Assembly: GCA_964369775.1 (NCBI GenBank)
Contig: CAYJHQ010000013.1
Coordinates: forward strand, 1-64,000
DNA: 64,000 bases
Direction: 5' to 3'
Source of the DNA: CAUPWF01 sp964369775
GTDB taxonomy: Bacteria > Bacillota > Clostridia > Lachnospirales > Lachnospiraceae
The translations under genes were made by a program, and so were the position numbers. How positions within the stretch are numbered: position 1 is the stretch's first letter; each line of letters starts with the position of its first letter. The notes below the pieces were generated by a model. The model saw only the letters and a program-made list of their open reading frames with translations. It was not told the DNA's origin and searched no databases. Below, piece after piece: positions 26,661 through 34,782 of this stretch.

Positions 26661-27542
26661 ATGCAAGTGAAAGAAGGACACGTATCATTTAGGGAATTTC
26701 AGACATACTATAGAATTGTAGGGGAATGTAAAGGGAATAAAAAGCCCCTCATTTTGTTGCATGGTGGGCCAGGATCTACGCACAATTATTTTGAAACTTT
26801 GGATTCTCTTGCTGAAGATGGAAGAGCAATTATTATGTATGATCAACTAGGATGTGGGGAGTCATCATTTCCAGAGGATACAGCTCTTTACACAAAAGAA
26901 GTATGGATTGAAGAGTTGATTAATATAAGAGAGCAATTAGGGATCGAAGAATGCCACATATTGGGACAATCTTGGGGTGGGATGCAATTGATTGCCTATC
27001 TTTGTGACTATAGTCCAGAAGGTGTAAGGAGTGCGATTCTCTCTAGTACACTTCCAGCATCACAGATGTGGGAAAAAGAGCAACGTCGTTATTTGACATA
27101 TTTTCCGCAAGAGATGCAAGATGCAATTGCAAAGGCTGAGGCAGCAGAAGACTATGAAGATCCAGATTACCTTGCAGGGGTGGACGCGTTTATGGAGAGA
27201 CATTGTGCAGGTCCAGTGACAGACAATTCGCCAGAGTGTTTAAAAAGAAAGAAAAAAGCAGGTAGGGATGCATATATTTATGGATGGGGGCAGACAGAGT
27301 TTGCGCCAAGTGGAACGCTAAAAGACTTTGATTATAGGGAAAAATTGCAAAAAATTAAAGAGCCTTGCTTGGTAGTGAGTGGATTAATGGATTTATGTTC
27401 TCCTTGGATTGCAAAGTATATGACAGATCACATTCCAGGAGCTAAGTGGGAGCTATATGAATTCAGTCGCCATATGTGTTTTGTGGATGAGAATGAGAAA
27501 TATGTGAAGATGATGATAGAATGGCTGAACCAGAATGATTAA
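26661..27542 (+). CDS. pip: Proline iminopeptidase (alpha/beta hydrolase, peptidase S33)
   Basis: This is a 293-residue alpha/beta hydrolase. The oxyanion region HGGPGSTHNYFE is that of proline iminopeptidases and the nucleophile elbow is GQSWGGM. The catalytic Asp is in SGLMDLCSP and the His in FSRHMCFVDE. The enzyme removes N-terminal proline from peptides in the cytoplasm; related tricorn-type enzymes share the fold. The start was set at ATG 26661 because AGGAGG is 8 bases upstream; ATG 26655 would be only 2 bases from it. Monocistronic, with its own promoter and terminator. Confidence 0.87.
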   Translation: MQVKEGHVSFREFQTYYRIVGECKGNKKPLILLHGGPGSTHNYFETLDSLAEDGRAIIMYDQLGCGESSFPEDTALYTKEVWIEELINIREQLGIEECHILGQSWGGMQLIAYLCDYSPEGVRSAILSSTLPASQMWEKEQRRYLTYFPQEMQDAIAKAEAAEDYEDPDYLAGVDAFMERHCAGPVTDNSPECLKRKKKAGRDAYIYGWGQTEFAPSGTLKDFDYREKLQKIKEPCLVVSGLMDLCSPWIAKYMTDHIPGAKWELYEFSRHMCFVDENEKYVKMMIEWLNQND

Positions 27543-27548
27543 ATAAAA

Positions 27549-27595
27549 CAGCACCATGATAAGAAAGGAATTAATCTTATCATGGTGCTGTCTCC
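27549..27595. terminator. Bidirectional terminator between iminopeptidase and aminotransferase genes
   Basis: A perfect 16-bp stem (27549-27564 with 27575-27590) with a 10-base loop, followed by a T-rich tract. On the minus strand a TTTTATTT tract follows, so it can serve the convergent aminotransferase operon too. Confidence 0.8.
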
Positions 27596-27597
27596 TT

Positions 27598-28668
27598 TTA
27601 TAATAACTTAAGAATCGCATCTACAGTATTTTTAACCAAATCCATTCTTGCATTCTCACCCATATGGCCAATGCGAAGTAATTGGTTCTCGAAAGCACCA
27701 AATGATCCAGTAAGTAGCAAGTTGTGCTCAGTCTTTAGTTTTTCGAGGACTTCTTTTACAGAAATAGTATCAGGCACTTCGATACAAGTGACAGTGTTAG
27801 AAAATCCAGAGTTTTGATACAGTTTAATGTTGTTAGCTGTTAGTGTTGTGCGAACATACTCAGCAATTTCTGCATGGCGCTCTAAAATATTTTCCTCCTC
27901 TTTTATGTTGTCTAAAGCAGCTCGAAGACCATAAATATCACTGATTGGCATGGTGTAAGGGAACCATTTGTTCTCGTACCAGTTATCAAATATTAAAAGG
28001 TTTGTATAAAAGCCTCGAATCTTATGTGCTCTATTTCGCATACTATGGTATGCGGCAGAACTAATTGTAACAGTAGTTAGTCCAGGTGGTGCACTAATTG
28101 CTTTTTGTGATCCCCCGCAAAGAATATCAATTTGATAATCATCTACACGAACATCTTCACCAAACATGCCGGAAACAGAATCTACGACTGTTAAGATACC
28201 GTATTTTTTTAATAATGGACAAAGAATGGAAATATCATTTAGCATACCACTTGGAGTATCACAGTGTACGATTGTTGCATACTTGAAATTGTGATCCTTT
28301 TCCAAAAAGGATTCTAGGTCTGTGGGATTAATCGTCTCTCGATAATCAGCTGTATAAAGATGTGGCTCGCCGTCATAAAGTGCTACAAAGTCGGCGAATC
28401 CTTTTCCGTATACACCATTATCTAGTACAAGGACACGATCACCAGGTTCAGTTAGTGATGCACAAGCAGCTTCCAATCCAAGAATTCCTTCACCACTTAG
28501 GATTAAAGTATCATTTTTTGTGTGGAGAAGAGTGCTCATCAGTTGTGCAGTTTCTTTATAATACTCATAAAAATCGAGGTCGATATCTGGATTGGTGCAA
28601 GCTAAACTTCTTGCATTTCGTACGTTTTCAGCCACTTGAGTTGGGCCAGGCGTCATTAATTGATACAT
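27598..28668 (-). CDS. Class V aminotransferase (alanine-glyoxylate/pyridoxamine-pyruvate type)
   Basis: This is a 356-residue fold-type I PLP enzyme. It opens with the MTPGPT motif of the alanine-glyoxylate aminotransferase group, has VVDSVSGMFG with Asp163 for the pyridine nitrogen and the Schiff-base Lys189 in GGSQKAISAPPG. Members act as serine-glyoxylate, alanine-glyoxylate, ureidoglycine-glyoxylate or pyridoxamine-pyruvate aminotransferases, and the sequence alone does not decide. It follows the ECF S-component gene by 12 bases with AAAGGAG before the ATG, so its substrate may be what that transporter imports. Confidence 0.8.
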   Translation of the reverse strand: MYQLMTPGPTQVAENVRNARSLACTNPDIDLDFYEYYKETAQLMSTLLHTKNDTLILSGEGILGLEAACASLTEPGDRVLVLDNGVYGKGFADFVALYDGEPHLYTADYRETINPTDLESFLEKDHNFKYATIVHCDTPSGMLNDISILCPLLKKYGILTVVDSVSGMFGEDVRVDDYQIDILCGGSQKAISAPPGLTTVTISSAAYHSMRNRAHKIRGFYTNLLIFDNWYENKWFPYTMPISDIYGLRAALDNIKEEENILERHAEIAEYVRTTLTANNIKLYQNSGFSNTVTCIEVPDTISVKEVLEKLKTEHNLLLTGSFGAFENQLLRIGHMGENARMDLVKNTVDAILKLL

Positions 28669-28680
28669 AGCAAATCTCCT

Positions 28681-29199
28681 TTATGAATGATTTGGTAAAA
28701 ATGCACGGAAGTGCTTAACGGAAGCAGCAAGTGGAAGTACGATTAAGATTGCTGTACCGACTTGAATGATGTTTCCCGGGATAGAACCAAAAGGTACAAG
28801 CCAATTTCCGTATAATATAACTTCGGCAAAATAATAGCCGACTAATTTGATAGCAAGTGCTACAAGCATAGATAGAATCATGCGATATTTAAAAGAAGTC
28901 TTATTAGAGATGTGACCTACTGAATATCCCATTAATCCAACGATGATAAGTGTAAATGGAGCCCAGATTGTCCAACCTGATAAAAGATCGAATAAAGCCA
29001 TTCCGATCCCGCCGGCAATAGCGCCTGTTCGTGAACCGAAAGTGATTGCAATAAAAAATAGTGGAACATTTCCTAGGTGAATCAGGCCACCATTTCCCAT
29101 AAATGGAATTTTGATATTGATAAATGCAGTAGCTACATATACGATAGCGATTGCTAATGCATTAATCGTAAGAGTTTTCGCTGTTGAATTTGTATTCAT
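28681..29199 (-). CDS. ECF transporter S component (substrate-binding membrane subunit)
   Basis: This is a 172-residue protein with about five or six membrane helices. It has the features of the ECF-type S-component family related to riboflavin transporters (PF07155-like): an N-terminal TINALAIAIVYVATAF helix, the ...GGLIHLGNVPLFFIAITFG segment and an AIAGGIGMALFDLLSGW helix. S components bind a vitamin or precursor and share an energising EcfA-EcfA'-EcfT module encoded elsewhere. Ligand not evident. It is the first gene of a two-gene operon with the class V aminotransferase, behind a TTGCAA-17-TATGAT promoter. Confidence 0.8.
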   Translation of the reverse strand: MNTNSTAKTLTINALAIAIVYVATAFINIKIPFMGNGGLIHLGNVPLFFIAITFGSRTGAIAGGIGMALFDLLSGWTIWAPFTLIIVGLMGYSVGHISNKTSFKYRMILSMLVALAIKLVGYYFAEVILYGNWLVPFGSIPGNIIQVGTAILIVLPLAASVKHFRAFLPNHS

Positions 29200-29224
29200 T
29201 CGTATTTTCCTTCCTTTTCAAAAG

Positions 29225-29237
29225 ATGATAATATCAT
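29225..29237. promoter_or_regulatory. ATGATA-A-TATCAT dyad overlapping the ECF promoter -10
   Basis: A perfect 6-1-6 inverted repeat overlaps the -10 of the minus-strand promoter. Its layout resembles short metalloregulator or GntR operators, but the regulator is unknown. Confidence 0.35.
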
Positions 29238-29261
29238 ACTTGATTCATATGAACATTGCAA
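29233..29261 (-). promoter_or_regulatory. Promoter of the ECF S-component/aminotransferase operon
   Basis: Minus strand: TTGCAA (29256-29261), 17-base spacer, TATGAT (29233-29238), 34 bases upstream of the ATG at 29199. Confidence 0.65.
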
Positions 29262-29313
29262 GTAAATAGGAAAGAAAAAAAAGGAGAGGCAAAATGCACA
29301 AAGCAAATAAGTG

Positions 29314-29392
29314 AAAAATGTACAAAAATCCTAAAAAGATTTAACATTTTTTGAAAATAGGGGAATGTTAGACAATAAAAATGTACAAAAAT
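29314..29392. repeat. Identical 16-bp direct repeats in the divergent intergenic region
   Basis: AAAAATGTACAAAAAT occurs at 29314-29329 and 29377-29392, starts 63 bp apart, each with a central TGTACA palindrome. The rest of 29262-29430 is AT-rich and shows no open frame. The repeats may be binding sites for a regulator of either divergent operon. Confidence 0.45.
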
Positions 29393-29432
29393 ACTACAGA
29401 TGGACGAAAAAAAGCAAGTCTATTGATTAATA

Positions 29433-29462
29433 TAGACAGAGAAATGAATAGTGTGATATACT
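29433..29462 (+). promoter_or_regulatory. Promoter of the lacI-type regulator gene
   Basis: TAGACA (29433-29438), 18-base spacer, TATACT (29457-29462). The operator at 29474-29488 covers the region just after the expected start of transcription. Confidence 0.6.
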
Positions 29463-29473
29463 TCAGTGTAAAA

Positions 29474-29488
29474 ATTAACACGCGTTTA
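29474..29488. promoter_or_regulatory. LacI-type operator O1
   Basis: ATTAACACGCGTTTA matches the perfect palindromic operator at 30529-30543 in 13 of 15 positions. Central CG steps are typical for LacI-family sites. It lies between the promoter and the regulator gene, indicating autorepression. Confidence 0.55.
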
Positions 29489-29502
29489 GGAAGGTGGAAG
29501 AC

Positions 29503-30510
29503 ATGAATACAGCAGAAATAGCTAAACTTGCGAATGTGTCTCGAAGTACCGTTTCAAGAGTGTTGAACAATTACAGTAACGTGCCGTTAGAGACAAAGCA
29601 GAAAGTAGAGGCAGTGATTGCGGAATACGGTTACACGCCAAATCACTTTGCGAGAAGTCTAGCGGGAGCACCCTCTAATATAATTGGGTTCTTTATTGCG
29701 GATATCAATGATGCGAGTAGTTCGAAGAAATGGGTAGGAATAAATTCTCCGTATAACATGGAACTTTTATCAAATACCATAAGTGCATTAAAAGAGAGAG
29801 GATATACGACTCTAGTTAATATCATAACAGATCCAAAAGAGTTCCAGTCATTGACAGACATGTTTGAATCTAGAATGATATATGGTGGCATCTTTGTAGG
29901 ATTTCCTTATAAGACAACCGAGATAACTAAGATTTCAAAGAAGTATAATGCAGTGTTTATCGATCAATTTGCAGAAGAAGATGACAAAAAAAACTGTCTT
30001 AAAATCGTGAACTGCGACAATGTTGCAGGTGGTTATGAGGCTACGAAGTATTTAATAGACTGTGGTCATACAGATATCTTGCATGTAGAAGGTGATGATA
30101 GACTGTCATCTATCGAAAGAAAAAAAGGCTACCTAAAGGCGATGAGTGAATATGGAGGTTTAGAAACTCATATTATTTCGGGAATGTACCGAGAAGATAT
30201 TGCGTATGAGAAAATGAAAGAATACCTTGATAAGCAGAAGCCAACAGCTATATTTGCATCAAATGATATTATGGCGTTAGGGGTTATAAGAGCAGTTGAA
30301 GAGGCTGGATATCAAGTTCCTTCAGAAATTTCAGTGGTTGGATTTGATAATTTAAAAGTAGCGACCTGGTTGAATTTGAATCTAACAACTTTTGAGGTTT
30401 CGCTAAAAGACGTTACAGATTCTTGTTTGAATCTTTTGTTTGAAGAAGAGACGGAACATATTTTGCACAAGCCTATATTAATTGAAAAGTCTACCGTAAA
30501 ACGAGGCTAG
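29503..30510 (+). CDS. LacI/GalR-family transcriptional regulator of the alpha-galactoside operon
   Basis: This is a 335-residue repressor. The N-terminal helix-turn-helix is TAEIAKLANVSRSTVSRVLNN with the hinge helix NHFARSLA. The rest is a periplasmic-binding-protein-like sugar domain (IFASNDIMALGVIRA, VVGFDNLKVATWL). ATG 29503 was chosen over GTG 29494 for the ribosome site AGGAAGGTGG. Matching operators before its own gene and before the symporter gene indicate that it controls itself and the symporter/alpha-galactosidase genes. The inducer is probably galactose or a galactoside. Confidence 0.9.
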   Translation: MNTAEIAKLANVSRSTVSRVLNNYSNVPLETKQKVEAVIAEYGYTPNHFARSLAGAPSNIIGFFIADINDASSSKKWVGINSPYNMELLSNTISALKERGYTTLVNIITDPKEFQSLTDMFESRMIYGGIFVGFPYKTTEITKISKKYNAVFIDQFAEEDDKKNCLKIVNCDNVAGGYEATKYLIDCGHTDILHVEGDDRLSSIERKKGYLKAMSEYGGLETHIISGMYREDIAYEKMKEYLDKQKPTAIFASNDIMALGVIRAVEEAGYQVPSEISVVGFDNLKVATWLNLNLTTFEVSLKDVTDSCLNLLFEEETEHILHKPILIEKSTVKRG

Positions 30511-30527
30511 ACTTTTTTTAAAACAAT

Positions 30528-30545
30528 CATAAACGCGCGTTTATG
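30528..30545. promoter_or_regulatory. LacI-type operator O2, perfect 18-bp palindrome
   Basis: CATAAACGCGCGTTTATG is a perfect palindrome located 20 bases before the symporter ATG, between the regulator and the symporter genes. Confidence 0.7.
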
Positions 30546-30565
30546 AAAAGAAAAGGAGAAAGAAA

Positions 30566-32260
30566 ATGGCAACAATTATTATTTCATTTATTTTATTTTC
30601 AGCGGCAGTAGGTTTAATTACATTTTTAAAGACAAAGAACGATACCTTGACTACTAGTGATGGGTATTTTCTAGGGGGAAGAAGTTTGACAGGAGGAGTC
30701 ATTGCAGGATCTCTTTTATTGACAAATCTAAGTGCGGCGAGTTTTGTTGGAATGTCAGGGCAAGCTTATTCACAAAATATGGCAGTTATGGGATGGGAAG
30801 TGGGCTCAGGTATCACTTTAATTATCGTAGCATTATTTCTAGTACCTCGTTACTTGAAGCAAGGTATTACAACAATTCCTGATTTTATAGAATCGAGATT
30901 TGATGGTGGTGTGAGAAAATTCATCACAATCTTATTCTTGGTTAGTTATATTGTTAACCTATTGCCGATTACATTGTATTCAGGTGCGATAGCGATGGGA
31001 CAAATATTTGATATCTCAGGAATCTTTGGAATCACTTATGTACAATCAGTGTGGTTAATGGTATGGGTAATCGGAATTATCGGAGCAATTTATGCAATAT
31101 TTGGTGGATTAAAAGCAGTTGCAATTTCTGACTCTATCAACGGAGTTGCATTAGTAATTGGAGGTCTTTTAGTTCCGGTATTTGCACTTTTCGTATTAGG
31201 TGATGGAAATGTTGGAAATGGATTTGACACGTTTTTAAATAGCACACCAGAAAAATTTGATGCAATCGGTTCTAATGATAGTTATTTACCAATCTCAACA
31301 ATGTTTACAGGATTACTTCTTGTAAATTTATATTACTGGGGAACAGATCAATCAATCATTCAACGTGCTCTTGGAGCAAAGAACTTAAAGGAAGCTCAGC
31401 GTGGAGTAATTTTTGCAGGATTATTAAAGGTTTTAACACCACTTATGGTTATTATTCCAGGAATTATGGCTTTCCAAATTCTTGGTGGTGGAATCGAAAA
31501 TATGGATACAGTTTATCCACAACTAGTAAGCGAAGTATTGCCAGGACCACTTGTAGGACTATTTGCAGCAGCCTTAATGGGAGCAATTTTAAGTACATTC
31601 AACAGTGTACTTAACTCAGCATCTACATTATTTGCATTAAACGTATACAAGCCGGCTATGAAGGGGAAAGTTGCAGATGAGAAGTTAATCAAGGTTGGAA
31701 AGTTATTTGCACTTGTAGTAGCTGTTATTTCAATGTTTGTTGCGCCATTAATTTTAAATGCACCTTCAGGATTATTTGACTATCTACAGACAATTAACGG
31801 ATTCTTTAATGTGCCAATCTTTACAATTATTTTCATGGGATATATGACAAAGAAAGTCCCACCAATTGCAGCGAAAGTAGCGATTACATTCTTCGTATCA
31901 ATCTATGCGATTACTCAACTTATTTGGGATACAGGATTGCACTACCTACACATCTCTGCTATACTGTTCGCACTGTCTTGTTTAATTATGTACGTGATTG
32001 GAAAAGTAAAGCCAATGGAACAAGATTACGTAATGCCGGTAGCTAACGTAGTTGAAATGAAGCCTTGGAAACACAGATATACATTTAGTGGATTCGTAAT
32101 CTTCATTATGCTTAGTATGTATGTAGTATTTTCACAAATAGGATTAGCAAGAGCAGAAGGTATCGGAGTAGATACAATTGTTGTACTAGGAGTTATCGGA
32201 GCCGTTTGTGCTGTTGTTTCTATAACGGTAGATAAAATGGCGAAGAAGAAAGAGAAGTAG
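30566..32260 (+). CDS. Sodium:solute symporter (SSS family), probable galactoside/galactose transporter
   Basis: This is a 564-residue polytopic protein with about 14 membrane helices of the SSS/SGLT family. Typical segments are SDGYFLGGRSLTGGVIAGSL, LTNLSAASFVGMSGQAYSQ, TTIPDFIESRFDGG, YWGTDQSIIQRALGAKN and FNSVLNSASTLFALNVY. Family members couple sodium entry to uptake of sugars such as glucose or galactose. Its position between the LacI operator and the alpha-galactosidase gene suggests an alpha-galactoside or galactose substrate. It is preceded by AAAAGGAG. Confidence 0.87.
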   Translation: MATIIISFILFSAAVGLITFLKTKNDTLTTSDGYFLGGRSLTGGVIAGSLLLTNLSAASFVGMSGQAYSQNMAVMGWEVGSGITLIIVALFLVPRYLKQGITTIPDFIESRFDGGVRKFITILFLVSYIVNLLPITLYSGAIAMGQIFDISGIFGITYVQSVWLMVWVIGIIGAIYAIFGGLKAVAISDSINGVALVIGGLLVPVFALFVLGDGNVGNGFDTFLNSTPEKFDAIGSNDSYLPISTMFTGLLLVNLYYWGTDQSIIQRALGAKNLKEAQRGVIFAGLLKVLTPLMVIIPGIMAFQILGGGIENMDTVYPQLVSEVLPGPLVGLFAAALMGAILSTFNSVLNSASTLFALNVYKPAMKGKVADEKLIKVGKLFALVVAVISMFVAPLILNAPSGLFDYLQTINGFFNVPIFTIIFMGYMTKKVPPIAAKVAITFFVSIYAITQLIWDTGLHYLHISAILFALSCLIMYVIGKVKPMEQDYVMPVANVVEMKPWKHRYTFSGFVIFIMLSMYVVFSQIGLARAEGIGVDTIVVLGVIGAVCAVVSITVDKMAKKKEK

Positions 32261-32277
32261 AATTAAGAGGGAGAAAG

Positions 32278-34491
32278 ATGATACAGTTTAGTAATAATAC
32301 ATTTCATATATCTAACGACAAAATTAGTTACATATTTAGAGTGATGAGAAATAAGCAACTTGGGCAGTTATACTATGGAAAAAAGATTCGTCACAAAGAA
32401 AATTTTGACCATTTGTTAGTGGAACGTGGTGTGATTTTGGCGCCTTGCACATTTGAGGGAGATTTAGACTTCTCCCTTGAAGTGTTAAAACAAGAGTATC
32501 CAGCGTATGGAACGGGAGATTATAGAGATCCAGCATATCAACTTACATCAGAAAACGGAAGTAGAATTACAAATTTTGAGTATAAAAATCATGAGATTAT
32601 AAAGGGAAAGAAGACTTTAAGTGGATTGCCACAGACTTACGGGGATAATGTAGAGACATTAGAAGTCGTGATGTACGATGAAGTGATTCAGGTTGAGATG
32701 ATCTTGAAATATCATATATTTGATGATTTTTCAGGGATTGTTCGATCTGTAGAATTCAAAAATTTAGCAGAAAATAAAGTGAAAATTAATCGCGCAATGT
32801 CTTTAAGCTTGGATTTGAACGACTATAATTATGAGATGATGACATTAGACGGAGCATGGTCAAGAGAACGACATATTTCCACTAGGAAGCTAGAGAGAGG
32901 AGTACAGTCTATTGCTAGTAGCCGTGGAGCAAGTAGTGCGATGCACAATCCATTTATGGCACTGAAAAGACCAAATACTACAGAAAATTCAGGAGAAGTT
33001 TATGGCTTAACACTAATTTATAGCGGAAACTTCTTAGCACAAGCAGAGGTGGATGCGTTTGATGTAACACGAGCGATGATAGGGATTAATCCATTTGAGT
33101 TTGAGTGGTCATTAGGAAAGGGAGAGTCGTTCCAAAGTCCAGAGGCAGTTATGGTGTACTCTGATCAAGGATTAAACGGAATGAGTCAAAACTTCCATGA
33201 ATTATTTAGAAACAACTTAGTTAGAGGTAAATATAAAAATAAGACTCGCCCAATTTTAATCAACAACTGGGAAGCCACCTATTTTAATTTTACTGAAGAA
33301 AGCATCCTAGAAATAGCTACTAAAGCAAAAGAACTTGGAATTGAACTTTTTGTATTAGATGATGGTTGGTTCGGAAAACGCGACAATGATACGACTTCAT
33401 TAGGTGATTGGACAGTTTATCTAGAAAAATTGCCAAATGGTGTTGAAGGATTAGCCAAGAAAATTAACGACTTAGGAATGGAGTTCGGTCTTTGGTTTGA
33501 GCCTGAAATGGTAAATGAAATTAGTGAACTATATAAAACGCATCCTGATTATGTAATAAAGACGCCAAATAGAAAGATGTCATATGGAAGAAATCAGTTC
33601 GTCTTAGATTTTAGTAGACCTGAAGTTGTAGAATACATTTTTGATAAAATGTGCGAAACAATTGATAAAGCAAATATTTCTTATATCAAATGGGATATGA
33701 ATAGAAACATAACAGAGAGCTACAGCTTAAGTCTAGAACCAGAAAGACAAAAAGAATTTTTCCATCGTTATATCTTGGGAGTATATGCACTATACGAAAA
33801 ACTAATCGAAAGATTTCCAAATATTCTATTTGAATCTTGCGCGTCAGGCGGGGCTAGATTTGATGCAGGAATGCTGTATTATGCGCCGCAAGCTTGGGCC
33901 AGTGATGACACCGATGCGATTGAGAGGTTACATATTCAATATGGAACTTCTATGGTATATCCAATTTCTTCTATTGGCAGTCACGTGGCAGCAGTACCAA
34001 ATCATCAAGTGATTAGAAAAACTAGCTTAGATACGAGAGCTAATGTCGCTTATTTTGGAACATTTGGTTATGAGCTGAATGTAAACGAAATCAGAAATGT
34101 AGAAGCTGCAAACATTAAAGAACAGATCAATTTCTTTAAAAAATATAGAGAAGTCATCCAACTAGGAGATTTTTATCGCCTACAAAAAGGTAATTATTAC
34201 AGCTGGATGGTAGTCTCAAAAGATAAAAAAACAGCTATTCTAGGGTATTATAAGATACTGGCAGTACCAAACCCATCATTAAAGAAGATAAATCTAGTAG
34301 GGCTAGAAGAGGACTTTGAGTACGAATGCAACGGAAGGACATATTTTGGAGATGAGCTTATGAATGCAGGACTGTTTCTAGAGACGGAGTTCACAGGATT
34401 AATTCAAAATGAATTGTTTACAGGGAAATATACAGCGGGAACAGATAAAGGTGATTTTACGTCACAAGTGTATGTGTTCGAAGCAAAGTAA
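32278..34491 (+). CDS. aga: Alpha-galactosidase, glycoside hydrolase family 36
   Basis: This is a 737-residue GH36 enzyme. An N-terminal beta-sandwich (to about 330) precedes the TIM barrel with LFVLDDGWFGKRDND, GLWFEPEMVNE, the nucleophile Asp near residue 473 in YIKWDMNR and the acid/base Asp near residue 543 in SDDTDAIERL. A C-terminal beta domain follows. Length and order are those of bacterial Aga/RafA enzymes, which remove terminal alpha-galactose from raffinose-type sugars and melibiose. No signal peptide, so it acts on imported substrate. It is last in the LacI-controlled operon, before a terminator. Confidence 0.95.
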   Translation: MIQFSNNTFHISNDKISYIFRVMRNKQLGQLYYGKKIRHKENFDHLLVERGVILAPCTFEGDLDFSLEVLKQEYPAYGTGDYRDPAYQLTSENGSRITNFEYKNHEIIKGKKTLSGLPQTYGDNVETLEVVMYDEVIQVEMILKYHIFDDFSGIVRSVEFKNLAENKVKINRAMSLSLDLNDYNYEMMTLDGAWSRERHISTRKLERGVQSIASSRGASSAMHNPFMALKRPNTTENSGEVYGLTLIYSGNFLAQAEVDAFDVTRAMIGINPFEFEWSLGKGESFQSPEAVMVYSDQGLNGMSQNFHELFRNNLVRGKYKNKTRPILINNWEATYFNFTEESILEIATKAKELGIELFVLDDGWFGKRDNDTTSLGDWTVYLEKLPNGVEGLAKKINDLGMEFGLWFEPEMVNEISELYKTHPDYVIKTPNRKMSYGRNQFVLDFSRPEVVEYIFDKMCETIDKANISYIKWDMNRNITESYSLSLEPERQKEFFHRYILGVYALYEKLIERFPNILFESCASGGARFDAGMLYYAPQAWASDDTDAIERLHIQYGTSMVYPISSIGSHVAAVPNHQVIRKTSLDTRANVAYFGTFGYELNVNEIRNVEAANIKEQINFFKKYREVIQLGDFYRLQKGNYYSWMVVSKDKKTAILGYYKILAVPNPSLKKINLVGLEEDFEYECNGRTYFGDELMNAGLFLETEFTGLIQNELFTGKYTAGTDKGDFTSQVYVFEAK

Positions 34492-34492
34492 G

Positions 34493-34515
34493 AAAGCGTC
34501 GAGAGGCGCTTTTTT
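34493..34515 (+). terminator. Terminator after the alpha-galactosidase gene
   Basis: AAAGCGTC (34493-34500), GAGA loop, GGCGCTTT (34505-34512) with one G-U pair, followed by T residues. Confidence 0.75.
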
Positions 34516-34702
34516 GCTTTGAGGTCTATTTCGCTATTGCGTAGCTACATCCTCAATCAAGGCAGAGCGCCTTATGCTAGCTAAGAAGTTCGATTTTTTA
34601 CGAGCAAGCTCGACAAATCTCTCTTTTACCTAGCGCAAGGCTGAACTGGGTAGTGAGAATGTTGCAAGTGTTGGTAGGAAAGTTGCAATCTTTGGATATT
34701 AC
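34516..34702. other. Non-coding interval of unknown content with short inverted repeats
   Basis: No open frame of note. It contains TTGAGG and CCTCAA pairing arms, a CGAGC-AA-GCTCG mini-hairpin, TAGCTAC and GCTAGCTA segments and two TTGCAA copies. It is less AT-rich than other spacers. It could be a degenerate repeat or structured RNA; nothing more can be supported. Confidence 0.3.
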
Positions 34703-34731
34703 TTGATATCTTTGTCGATTTCTTTTACAAT
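34703..34731 (+). promoter_or_regulatory. Promoter of the nucleotidyltransferase-galE genes
   Basis: TTGATA (34703-34708), 17-base spacer, TACAAT (34726-34731), 51 bases before the ATG at 34783. Confidence 0.6.
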
Positions 34732-34782
34732 GAGTTTGGTGAAAAAATAATTATTGATAATTATGCGAGGAGGAAGTATTTG

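Noticed and set aside
29262..29430. Riboswitch upstream of the ECF S component
   Set aside because: The promoter lies only about 34 bases before the ATG, leaving no room for a riboswitch, and no known vitamin riboswitch core was seen.
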